A DNA stretch of 64,000 bases from Massilia rubra (GTDB lineage: Bacteria; Pseudomonadota; Gammaproteobacteria; Burkholderiales; Burkholderiaceae_D). Below the pieces are notes generated by a model, which saw only the letters and a list, made by a program, of their open reading frames with translations, was not told the origin of the DNA and searched no databases. The position numbers and the translations under genes are program-made. The stretch is from positions 517,974-581,973 of the forward strand of contig NZ_VUYU01000001.1 of assembly GCF_011682065.1 (NCBI RefSeq), in the 5' to 3' direction. Shown in pieces: positions 56,558-63,789 of the stretch (positions are counted from its first letter, which is position 1; every line of letters starts with the position of its first letter).

Positions 56558-57322
56558 TCACGTGTCCAGAAAATTGTCCTTCAAGTCGAACACTGTCATT
56601 TCAAATTCCTCGCGCCTAACATTTCCTTTTATCGTGGCTATTCGTTGCGGATCTATTCTGTTCAGCAAATTTTTTACCAGAATCTCAATATCGTCGTCGT
56701 GGACAAGGGCTTCATTATTGCTGATGATATCAAAATACTCGCCGAATATCGTATAAGTATCGTCATCTGCCGATTCCAGATCCTTTTCGCTCTGATAGGT
56801 GGCGGCAAGGTTTTCCAGAGGACGATGGAGCACCCATCCGCTAAACATATTTTCGTTATTGAAGAATAAAGATAAATCAGATGTAATTCTAAAAACGGTT
56901 GCTGGAGGAGCGTTTTCGGTAAAACAGAACAACTCTCGACTGTTTGAATTGAAAGATCGATAAATCTGAGGGGGAAGAAGAAAGAACTCGTTTATCGGGG
57001 AAAGCTGGATTGAGAAATATCCGGCTTGAGGCTGCGGTAGTTTTGCATGAAAGTGAGAATTTTCTTCAGACAGACTCAATATCAATGTATGTAGTTGCCC
57101 GGAATTATCAAATCTGACAATGTCTGATTCTTCGGTAAACCAATGTTCACTCCCTATACTTTCTGAAATAACGGTGTTTATCGTTGCATTAGGTTGCGTA
57201 ATAATTTTTCCTGCAACAGCCAGCGACCCGCGGGAACCAAATATGAATGTGGTATCGCTGAATGGTTCTGACCTGGCAATCAGTTCTATCCCAACGTCAT
57301 TGGTTAAGAAGAATCTATTCAT
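56558..57322 (-). CDS. Unknown protein, 254 residues, in the immunity array
   Basis: Not recognised. No signal peptide. Beta-rich with many aromatics; ends DDDIEILVKNLLNRIDPQRIATIKGN and FEMTVFDLKDNFLDT. The ATG at 57322 is preferred to a TTG at 57331; no strong ribosome binding site is visible. Composition is clearly AT-richer than the flagellar genes, pointing to horizontal origin. Immunity role is a guess from context. Confidence 0.7.
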   Translation of the reverse strand: MNRFFLTNDVGIELIARSEPFSDTTFIFGSRGSLAVAGKIITQPNATINTVISESIGSEHWFTEESDIVRFDNSGQLHTLILSLSEENSHFHAKLPQPQAGYFSIQLSPINEFFLLPPQIYRSFNSNSRELFCFTENAPPATVFRITSDLSLFFNNENMFSGWVLHRPLENLAATYQSEKDLESADDDTYTIFGEYFDIISNNEALVHDDDIEILVKNLLNRIDPQRIATIKGNVRREEFEMTVFDLKDNFLDT

Positions 57323-57403
57323 TTCATACAATCTATGTTAGTGAGAAGTGATACGCTTGGGAACTTTGGAATGACATTACAAGCATGAGGCAGGCGTCGC
57401 TGG

Positions 57404-58099
57404 TTAGCGTGGGACTCGCTCGTGGTGTGCGAGATCACCACGTTGGCGAGCATGTCGTACGCACAGCTTTTGAATTGCCCGGTGCTTTAGATATTTCCCC
57501 TTGTTCAACTCATCGCAAGAGAATTTGTTAAACATAAATTTTACGAAACGCTGATGAGCCGATTTGGAATAATCTTTATCAAGGAGATCCATGTTGCTCT
57601 CAACTGTCTTGAGGTAAAAATTTTGAGTTCCATTTTCAGAAGAAAACTGAATCAGGACGCCATTGTGAAAAAGAATCGCACCTTCATTTAGATCCTTATT
57701 CATATGAATATCGAACGAAAAATCATCGCCGGTGCTACGCATCCTTAAGTAGTTCAGAAATGTCGTGAGTCTGAACCTGTCAAAGATGCCGATTCCGTTG
57801 GTTTGTAGTCCCTCTGCATAAAAGTAGAGTTTGAATTCCGTGCAGATGCTTTTTCGCCTGGAAGGGAAATTCCGTTCCCAAGAGAGAAGATGGTAATCTG
57901 TTTCTTCTCCGGATATATCAAGATCTTGCATCTCGACGTCGGATTTCGAGAAAGAGATCAAATCGACTGAGCGCGGATCGGCTATCCATCCATCTTTGAC
58001 AAAACGATAGATTAGTTCGTTTATATCTAACGCGCAGTTTTTGCGAATCAAATGATGTCTTTTCTGATATTTATTTACCAGATTCATATCGAATTCCAT
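57404..58099 (-). CDS. Unknown protein, about 231 residues, in the immunity array
   Basis: Not recognised. Begins MEFDMNLVNKYQKRHHLIRK and contains FKLYFYAEGLQTNGIGIFDR. It overlaps the end of the 97-residue gene. The last 30 residues (from KHRAIQKLCVRHARQRG) change character, while another frame there reads YDMLANVVISHTTSESH, so a frameshift near 57480 is possible. Earlier in-frame ATGs exist but overlap the upstream gene. Confidence 0.6.
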   Translation of the reverse strand: MEFDMNLVNKYQKRHHLIRKNCALDINELIYRFVKDGWIADPRSVDLISFSKSDVEMQDLDISGEETDYHLLSWERNFPSRRKSICTEFKLYFYAEGLQTNGIGIFDRFRLTTFLNYLRMRSTGDDFSFDIHMNKDLNEGAILFHNGVLIQFSSENGTQNFYLKTVESNMDLLDKDYSKSAHQRFVKFMFNKFSCDELNKGKYLKHRAIQKLCVRHARQRGDLAHHERVPR

Positions 58100-58364
58100 T
58101 TTTATCGATTCGGCAACACCACTTTGCAGCCTTAGCCCATTGTTCGGAGGCCCGGTTCCGCTCGACTCTACCTTCAGCAATGAGGTCATCGCGGATGCCA
58201 TGCTCGTTCCGGTCTTCATTGTAGATCGCTACCTGCATTCCTTCATGAAACGTTATGAGTGAACCGCTGGAATCCATCTTTGTATCAGTTTTTGCAAGCA
58301 GAACAAGATCAGGTTCCAGCATTTCATTAAAGTCGACGCATATGCGTGGAATTCTATTTGGCAT
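58071..58364 (-). CDS. Small unknown protein, 97 residues, toxin-island type
   Basis: Begins MPNRIPRICVDFNEMLEPDL and continues with GMQVAIYNEDRNEHGIRDDL and WAKAAKWCCRIDKNGIRYES. It resembles small proteins often coded near Rhs toxins, but no named domain is claimed. Intact, with an overlap of about 29 bp into the next gene. Confidence 0.72.
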   Translation of the reverse strand: MPNRIPRICVDFNEMLEPDLVLLAKTDTKMDSSGSLITFHEGMQVAIYNEDRNEHGIRDDLIAEGRVERNRASEQWAKAAKWCCRIDKNGIRYESGK

Positions 58365-58565
58365 ATGTAATTTTTTCAGGTCACATTTGAATGTGCGTAC
58401 TGATGCTGTGCCGCTCTAGATCCAGCACGGGCTATATTCCTATTTTAGCTCCATCATTGCTTTTCCCGGCGGGGCCCGGTAGTTCAGGTAACGCTTCATC
58501 GTATGGCTCGCATGAAATGCCCCCGAGCGCCCCTGCTGCCCCATGTGTGCTATTTGCCCTTGCAA

Positions 58566-58823
58566 TTACATCTGCCTTGCCTCACTCGCAATTTGGTAGA
58601 ACGTCTCGGCTGTGTGGTCGTCTAAAGGTTCAATTTCTCGTGCGGTAAGGACTCTGATGGTGATCTCTTTTAGCCTGGATCTGTTTGTGACAGTCCCATT
58701 TTCTAATCCAATGAGATACTCGATCTGCCGTAACACCGACAAAAGTGCGGTGCTACTTGGATATTGGTCAAGTAAGACGCTGCATTTCTGCCTGCCAAGC
58801 TCTAACAGTTGCTGTCTGCTCAT
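58566..58823 (-). CDS. Tsi6-like immunity protein
   Basis: 85 residues, helical. By eye it aligns along its length with Tsi6 of Pseudomonas aeruginosa, which blocks the NAD(P)+ glycohydrolase toxin Tse6: LLDQYPSSTALLSVLRQIEY matches LARYPGYEVLLSAEKQLQY, followed by NRSRLKEITIRVLTAREIEPLD matching DRSALHRLTLGSIAVKEFDETD in the same spacing. The ATG at 58823 gives the family length; an upstream TTG is less likely. No Tse6-like toxin gene is in the window. Confidence 0.75.
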   Translation of the reverse strand: MSRQQLLELGRQKCSVLLDQYPSSTALLSVLRQIEYLIGLENGTVTNRSRLKEITIRVLTAREIEPLDDHTAETFYQIASEARQM

Positions 58824-58884
58824 GGATTTGGAATCTCTATAGAAATGCCTTGTCCGGTACAAAGAATTGTATTTGTTTGGCTAA

Positions 58885-59028
58885 TTAAAGCCGTACAACA
58901 TTCATTTCCGCAAGGACCTTGCCAAGAGGTAGCGACAATTCTGCGTCAATAGCCGCCCACTCGTTGAGATCAAGTTCGTATTCGTAGCTTTCACCGCGCT
59001 CACTGCCTAATGTTGAGTCCGTGTTAGT
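58885..59028 (-). pseudogene. 3' fragment of an unknown gene with rhs-like junction
   Basis: An open stretch without a start codon ends ELDLNEWAAIDAELSLPLGK...VVRL and a stop at 58885. Just upstream, GESYEYE is coded by 22 bp of which 21 match the rhs DNA coding GESYEYD near 63711-63731. It looks like the tail of a lost toxin or immunity gene joined to rhs-derived sequence. Confidence 0.4.
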
Positions 59029-59049
59029 TTGTCGGCATTGACCCCGTGC
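59027..59049. repeat. 23-bp repeat, copy 1 (GTTTGT.GGCA.TGACCCC)
   Basis: Matches 63052-63074 at 21 of 23 positions. The pair brackets a 4-kb block of unknown and decayed immunity genes. The second copy sits exactly where the rhs gene loses homology to other rhs genes. Confidence 0.65.
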
Positions 59050-59088
59050 CCTCCCGTACTCCGCTCCTCACCTGTGCGACAGCTTGTC

Positions 59089-59370
59089 ATCAAAATTCAT
59101 GATCGTGTAACTATCGACTTTGTCAAAATGAGAAAAGACGCATCGGAAAATGCAAGAAATTATCCAACCAATAACATATAGTCTTCTTTTGGTTTCGCGT
59201 GCTTTTCGAACGCGATCTCCATATCGTCGCATAGCGTCAAAAACCGATTTTGATCTAAATTACTTTGCTCAAATAACTTATAGAAAAACGTATTTCCAAT
59301 CCTGTCATTTTTATTGTTGGACAACCGTTGCTAGGCATCTTCAACACGGGTCACGGGGTCTTGTCCGTGT
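59089..59370 (-). pseudogene. Decayed second copy of the 240-residue putative immunity gene
   Basis: The minus strand reads QRLSNNKNDRIGNTFFYKLF and TLCDDMEIAFEKHAKPKEDY, aligned with QRLANNRDDEMENTFCYQLF and SLCEDMDLVLEKRAAPKENY of the gene at 54311-55033. A TAG replaces a Trp codon at the upstream end and the frame shifts near LLVG, so no product is possible. Flanking halves of the gene are missing. Confidence 0.85.
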
Positions 59371-59822
59371 CCAGGATGGTTTGTTGTTTGATAATCGGGG
59401 GCACGTTTCACGTCTGATCCCGCGAGTTTGTCGTTTTCAATATACACGGATTCTATTTTATCATTTGGAACTACCCAGATAAAACCGGAACTGGTCCGAA
59501 ATCGAACGCATTCTTTATGAAGTTCCACGCTGATAAATGGATTAGATTCCGTTGAAACTAATATCCAGTCCAGCAAGCCGCCGATTCTTTTGCAGAAAAA
59601 TCCACAGGAGCCGTGGGCGGCCGCTTCGCCGCCGGAATAAGTCGAGTTTCCAATTTCTACGGAGAAATTTTGGAATATAGACGTCAACTCAGATTCGTCA
59701 ACGATGATGCTATCATCAAGCTCGATCTTGTCACTATCTATTCTGTATCCCATGACGCGTGAAGAGTCTGTTGCTATGCAATCTGCGTAATAGAAGTTCC
59801 CATGATCAATCAGTTCGGTCAT
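59331..59822 (-). CDS. Putative immunity protein, about 163 residues, with rebuilt C-terminus
   Basis: Not recognised by family. Starts MTELIDHGNFYYADCIATD; contains AHGSCGFFCKRIGGLLDWILV and SGFIWVVPNDKIESVYIEN. The last residues GQDPVTRVEDA are coded by the start of the decayed paralogue fragment, so the original C-terminus may have been replaced. Acidic soluble protein; immunity role inferred from location. Confidence 0.68.
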   Translation of the reverse strand: MTELIDHGNFYYADCIATDSSRVMGYRIDSDKIELDDSIIVDESELTSIFQNFSVEIGNSTYSGGEAAAHGSCGFFCKRIGGLLDWILVSTESNPFISVELHKECVRFRTSSGFIWVVPNDKIESVYIENDKLAGSDVKRAPDYQTTNHPGHGQDPVTRVEDA

Positions 59823-59841
59823 ATTCAACGCCGCTTTCCAA

Positions 59842-60459
59842 TCACTGTTTGTGCTGCATACATGCAGGGAAGTCGCTGCGAACGTAATCCGCCAGACCAT
59901 TCTCTGGATTGAATGAATTGTAATAAAGCGGCGCCTGAATTGCCAACGTACAGATATCTGCCGCGGGCAGAACCATCAGCGGTTCGCCATTCGTTGCGGT
60001 CAAACAAAATCCAGATTCCGCCTGGCACTCATCAGAGACATGAACCAGCTTGTCGATCTGTAGCACATTCGACCAAGCTGCTGGCAAGCACGCCATGGCG
60101 GGCGTGTCAGCCACCTTGACTATTTCGAACGTCAGCGTGCCAATCTCTTCCCAGTCCATGAGATCATGCATTTCCACTCCCACCCTGAGGGTCCGGCCAT
60201 CGCACAACCGCAACCATAGTGATGACGGAGGGCCGACCTGAGGAATGTTGACAGCATAAGCCGTCAAGCCACTGCGCAAACCAGTTGACAAGGACGGAGC
60301 AGAAGAGACATCAAATACCAGCAATTCGTTTAAGCTATTGCTATCATTAATGCCGGGCACCTGTGAAATCGGCATCCACGCTGTGGAGTTCATGTAGTAC
60401 CGATCAGCGTTATCCTGGCCAATAGGTTGCAATGGAAAAATTCTTCCATCCCCATGCAT
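59842..60459 (-). CDS. Putative immunity protein, 205 residues, possibly 5'-truncated
   Basis: Not recognised. Contains NELLVFDVSSAPSLSTGLRS, CDGRTLRVGVEMHDLMDWEE and ESGFCLTATNGEPLMVLPA, the last resembling a strand run in the 175-residue protein at 55.2 kb. From MHGDGR the frame stays open another 100 bases upstream (NVDEVLVKRLWDNEECPYFDLI), coding-like but without ATG, GTG or TTG, so a 5' frameshift or truncation is likely. Confidence 0.65.
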   Translation of the reverse strand: MHGDGRIFPLQPIGQDNADRYYMNSTAWMPISQVPGINDSNSLNELLVFDVSSAPSLSTGLRSGLTAYAVNIPQVGPPSSLWLRLCDGRTLRVGVEMHDLMDWEEIGTLTFEIVKVADTPAMACLPAAWSNVLQIDKLVHVSDECQAESGFCLTATNGEPLMVLPAADICTLAIQAPLYYNSFNPENGLADYVRSDFPACMQHKQ

Positions 60460-60672
60460 GATTAAATCGAAGTACGGACACTCTTCATTATCCCACAGTC
60501 GCTTGACCAGAACTTCATCAACATTAGTGGTGTGGCTGGCAGCATGTATGTTTAGTATATTTTCCGTCGGCTGTCAATTTTTTGAAAGTCCTGGCGTGAC
60601 CGTATTGAGTATAGTGGCATCGTGTACAAACACTCGTGCGAGTGCTTGGACCTATTTCCTATAAGCTAGTAC

Positions 60673-60792
60673 TCATGTGTATTTGCCAAACATGCCAATA
60701 GCCCAGCGATTTAAATAATCAACATCATGATACTTAGTTTGAATAATTGCTAAAAGCGTAATGGGAACTTCATTCTTGTTGATGTTAATCAT
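60673..60792 (-). CDS. Small open frame, 39 residues
   Basis: MININKNEVPITLLAIIQTK and a further 19 residues before TGA. GGAG eight bases before the ATG is a good ribosome binding site. It follows the 134-residue gene by about 57 bp. It could be a short protein or the intact start of a deleted gene. Confidence 0.4.
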   Translation of the reverse strand: MININKNEVPITLLAIIQTKYHDVDYLNRWAIGMFGKYT

Positions 60793-60849
60793 AAAAGATC
60801 TCCGGTCAGGAACCCTTTAGGGTAGCGGACCAAGAACCGCGACTGGCAA

Positions 60850-61254
60850 TTAACGCCACACAAATCCCCGAGGAAGTCGCTCCTCGCCAAATCGGATGGC
60901 CGCAAATGCAGCATCCTGTTCTTTGTTTTCGCGATCATCAGCATCGCATGTGAAATATTCAGACCGAGCCGACCTTGTGGCATTTTCCCATTCCGCAATG
61001 TCTTTACCAATAAATTCTTCCAGCAATCCAATTATTGGCTCCAATTTCATCGGCTCGGAGCGCCATTTCCATCCTTCCCCTTCATCAACCATCGTGATCG
61101 GATCAAACTCGACACTCACGCAATAATTGCCAGGTTTTCCGCTAATATACACTGATATTACATATAGATTGATATCCGTCAATCTCTCCCTATACACACA
61201 AACTGTCCGGCGCGAGCCTAAACTCACATAGCTTTCAATTTCTTTCGGATCCAT
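60850..61254 (-). CDS. Unknown protein, 134 residues, in the immunity array
   Basis: Not recognised. MDPKEIESYVSLGSRRTVCV at the start, VSVEFDPITMVDEGEGWKWRSE near 46-67, a helix LEPIIGLLEEFIGKDIAEWE and an Arg-rich end. Acidic and soluble, with composition like the other island genes. No ribosome binding site is obvious. Confidence 0.68.
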   Translation of the reverse strand: MDPKEIESYVSLGSRRTVCVYRERLTDINLYVISVYISGKPGNYCVSVEFDPITMVDEGEGWKWRSEPMKLEPIIGLLEEFIGKDIAEWENATRSARSEYFTCDADDRENKEQDAAFAAIRFGEERLPRGFVWR

Positions 61255-61288
61255 AGTCTTGAACTCATTTTTTTGGCAATATGGCCAG

Positions 61289-61585
61289 TCAGATTAAATC
61301 AGGAAATGCTTTTCGCACCAGCTCGCTTTTTATGTCTGGACAGTCTTCGTACCACCAATAAGGCACATCCTCGTCAGGCTGCGCATGTTCATAAATGCCA
61401 ACAAGCCCGAGCAATTTTATCGGATTATCGGCCTTGAAGACGAAGCCATTTTTTTCGGCGAGCGACAAGGCGTCATTTGGCCAACAGCCGTCTTCATCCA
61501 GTTCCCCTTGAATGGAAAGCGAATAACTTCTGTCTCGAATAATCTTAAGACAGGTGTTCCAGAGATTAAAATTGGACGCCAACAT
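61289..61585 (-). CDS. Unknown protein, 98 residues, in the immunity array
   Basis: Not recognised. Begins MLASNFNLWNTCLKIIRDRS and has GFVFKADNPIKLLGLVGIYE and DVPYWWYEDCPDIKSELV. Acidic, aromatic-rich. Separated by 34 bp from the 134-residue gene downstream, so the two may be co-transcribed. Confidence 0.65.
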   Translation of the reverse strand: MLASNFNLWNTCLKIIRDRSYSLSIQGELDEDGCWPNDALSLAEKNGFVFKADNPIKLLGLVGIYEHAQPDEDVPYWWYEDCPDIKSELVRKAFPDLI

Positions 61586-61898
61586 TCGTATCCTCTATTC
61601 GCATTAATTATTGCGCATATCTATTGAAGCTCACCGTGGCCGTCCAGCATGGTTGCAGCGCTGAAAGAAGTCCTGCGGAGACCAGGAAGTGATGCCGCGA
61701 AACTCATCCGTCAATGCAGCGCCAACTCGTATCGCCCCCATTGTTACTTGGCAACATCATTTTGCAGCCTTAACGCGCGTAATTTTCGTCCTGCGATCTT
61801 CACCGTACCTTCATACGGCTGCGCTTTTCAAACGAACTGATGCCGCTCGCTACGGTTTCTTCGAGGCCCCTAAAGTAGATGATAATCATAATTGCACT
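61586..61898. other. Intergenic region with dispersed repeat
   Basis: About 310 bp with no supported gene; it contains repeat copy B (61781-61870). A plus-strand frame (VAALKEVLRRPGSDAAKLIR) near 61650-61710 looks coding-like but has no identifiable gene and runs into the repeat. Confidence 0.5.
61781..61870. repeat. Dispersed ~90-bp intergenic repeat, copy B
   Basis: Related to 2050-2139: same AATTTTCGTCCTGCGAT opening and TTCGAGGCCCC end. The central hairpin is CCGTACCTTCATACGG, so the stem is shortened by two changes compared with copy A. Confidence 0.7.
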
Positions 61899-62168
61899 CT
61901 ATTCAGCGATGCCATTTTCGAAGTGTACGTGTTCCTGGGCTGCCGACGAGAACTTTTGGATAAATGCCGACGATTTTTGCTGCTCGTTCTTGGCGCTAAA
62001 TTGGCCATTTTCTATCGCCCACTCGTAGACTGAGATGCCCACCGGGTACTTCGTCAACACCCCGGTTAAGGCATTTTTCGCTATCCATCTTTGCGCATCG
62101 GCTCGCGCATCGAATACTGCAGAAGGAAATCGTCCCTCGGCCCCATTGAAGACCCATACTTCTTTCAT
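61899..62168 (-). CDS. Small protein, DUF7710-like
   Basis: 89 residues: MKEVWVFNGAEGRFPSAVFD, AQRWIAKNALTGVLTKYPVG and a C-terminal FIQKFSSAAQEHVHFENG. The pattern VWVFxGxxxRFPSxVF...TGVLTxYPxxxxxYxWA fits the DUF7710 family as recalled. Function unknown; the family often sits in toxin islands. Confidence 0.72.
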   Translation of the reverse strand: MKEVWVFNGAEGRFPSAVFDARADAQRWIAKNALTGVLTKYPVGISVYEWAIENGQFSAKNEQQKSSAFIQKFSSAAQEHVHFENGIAE

Positions 62169-62306
62169 GGTTAGTCCTTATATTGAAGTCCCGGCCTTGC
62201 GTGGAATCGCCCATCAATAGCGGGATCTAAATTTTCGCTTCTTGATAAAAAAACGGTATCTGACCTCGTGTCGCGATTGAATAATCGGCGAGCGCCAAGT
62301 TTTTTA

Positions 62307-62906
62307 TCAATATACAGGAATTTCTTCGCCGGCCACATATTGGCCCCAGCCTGCCCGCTGGATTTCGTCAACAGTAGCCCATGCTGCATTATCTCCAAAA
62401 ACCGATGCTCCTAGTTCCATCACACCGAAATCCGGAGCAGGTACGTGAAGCACATTTTCGGTAGTGACATTACTTGGATCGCTCCAAACGGATTCACATT
62501 CATGACAGGCGATTACAATTTTCTTGGAATTGTCTACGCGCCGAAATCCCAAGATACCAGTCTTGCATATCGGGCACAATTCTTCTAAATAAAATATGGT
62601 CCTGGCGGTCCCCCATTTACAAGCCGGCTGCCATATCGTAAAACTCTCTGACATCAGTCCGCAGACCATGTCTATTACATCAAAAAGCTTGTCTTCTACT
62701 TCTTCCGGCAAAGCGTCATTGACAGATTTTGCTTGATTTTGATGGACTACGCTCATTAAAGAATGTGCAATCTGAGGCGCTCGTGCTCCCTTTTCTTTAA
62801 AGGATAACAATAGGTCGCGTATCTGAGATAGGGTAGTATCGCCGTATATGTTCTCTACCAACTCTTGGAACATCCAACTTGACTCTACCGGTTTACTCGT
62901 TTTCAT
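62307..62906 (-). CDS. Unknown zinc-ribbon-containing protein, 199 residues
   Basis: Not recognised as a named family. Residues about 110-142 carry two Cys pairs, CPICKTG and ACHEC, likely a zinc ribbon. The N-terminal half is helical. The ATG at 62906 has GGAG eight bases upstream and is preferred to an in-frame ATG at 62936. Nearest gene to the truncated rhs, at the position where a cognate immunity gene would be expected; that role is speculative. Confidence 0.65.
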   Translation of the reverse strand: MKTSKPVESSWMFQELVENIYGDTTLSQIRDLLLSFKEKGARAPQIAHSLMSVVHQNQAKSVNDALPEEVEDKLFDVIDMVCGLMSESFTIWQPACKWGTARTIFYLEELCPICKTGILGFRRVDNSKKIVIACHECESVWSDPSNVTTENVLHVPAPDFGVMELGASVFGDNAAWATVDEIQRAGWGQYVAGEEIPVY

Positions 62907-63034
62907 TATTTGCTCCGCTTTGAAAATATCGGCCATATTTGATGCAATTTAATTTTAAATTTTCTTTGGGTAACATTTTTATATGCCATTTGGTTCTATT
63001 TTCCTGGAAATAGTGACCAAAGCCCACCAGCCGA

Positions 63035-63789
63035 TTATATTGAACAGTCACGTTTGTAGGCACTGACCCCGTGCAGGCTCGAACCGTAAAACAGCTTGTT
63101 CAGCACGCGTCCGTCAGGAAAGACCGTCTTGATGCGGTTGCCCAGCTCGTCGTACTCGTGACGCAGCTCGGCGCTGAAGTCACGACCTTTCGTGTGCTCG
63201 CCCACCAGTTGGCCCAGCACATCGTAGTGCAGGCTCACTTCCGCATCCGCATTGATGGCCTGCGTCATCCGCCCGAGGGTGTCATAGGCGTAGCGTACAC
63301 GCAATTGTTCGGCCTGCACCTCGCCCGTCGTGCGCGAGATGAGCATTTCGACGAGCTGGCCGGCGCTGTCGCGACTGTAGTGCGTATCGATGCGCGTGTA
63401 CTCGTTGCGCTCGTCGCTGCCAAGTTCTTCCTTGGCGGTGATCAGGTCGCTGTCGTCGTAACGGTAGCGCGTCAGGCGCGCATCGAAGCCGGTTTCTTCA
63501 ATCAGGCGGTCGAGCGCGTCATAGAGGAAACGGTGCGCGTCGCCATTTTCGTTGATCAACTCGGCCACACGGCGGGCATCGTCGTAGCGGTATTCCACCA
63601 CGCTGCCACGCGCATCGATGCGCTTAAGCGGCTGTCCATCGGTGTCGAGCACGTAGCTGGTGTGATTGCCGAGCGGGCCAATGTGCGCGATCACGCGTCC
63701 CAGCGGATCGTACTCGTAGCTTTCACCGCCATCGGGTGTTTTGGTCCCGACAGGCCGGCCGAGTGGGTCGTAGCTGTAGACGGTACTGT
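63035..63789 (-). pseudogene. rhs gene remnant, cut by IS66 and lacking its toxin tip
   Basis: Repeated YD motifs are clear: YRYDDARRVAELINENGDAHRF, YDALDRLIEETGFDARLTRYRYDD, YAYDTLGRMTQAINADAEVSLHYDVLGQLV (landmarks at 63.5-63.2 kb). The frame is open from the IS66 end at 63790. After DGRVLNKLFYGS it ends abruptly in SLHGVSAYKRDCSI, coded inside the 23-bp repeat, so the remaining core and variable toxin domain are gone. Both ends are missing; no function expected. Confidence 0.9.
63052..63074. repeat. 23-bp repeat, copy 2
   Basis: Same unit as 59027-59049 with two differences. It encodes the last residues of the rhs remnant and marks the point where rhs homology stops. Confidence 0.65.

Noticed and set aside
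58365..58565. Coding-like stretch GISCEPYDEALPELPGPAGK on the minus strand after the Tsi6-like gene
   Set aside because: Only about 38 codons between stops, without a start codon; possibly a remnant, but not supportable as a gene.
59150..59482. 110-codon plus-strand frame
   Set aside because: Lies opposite the decayed immunity paralogue and the 163-residue gene, whose homology fixes the coding strand as minus.
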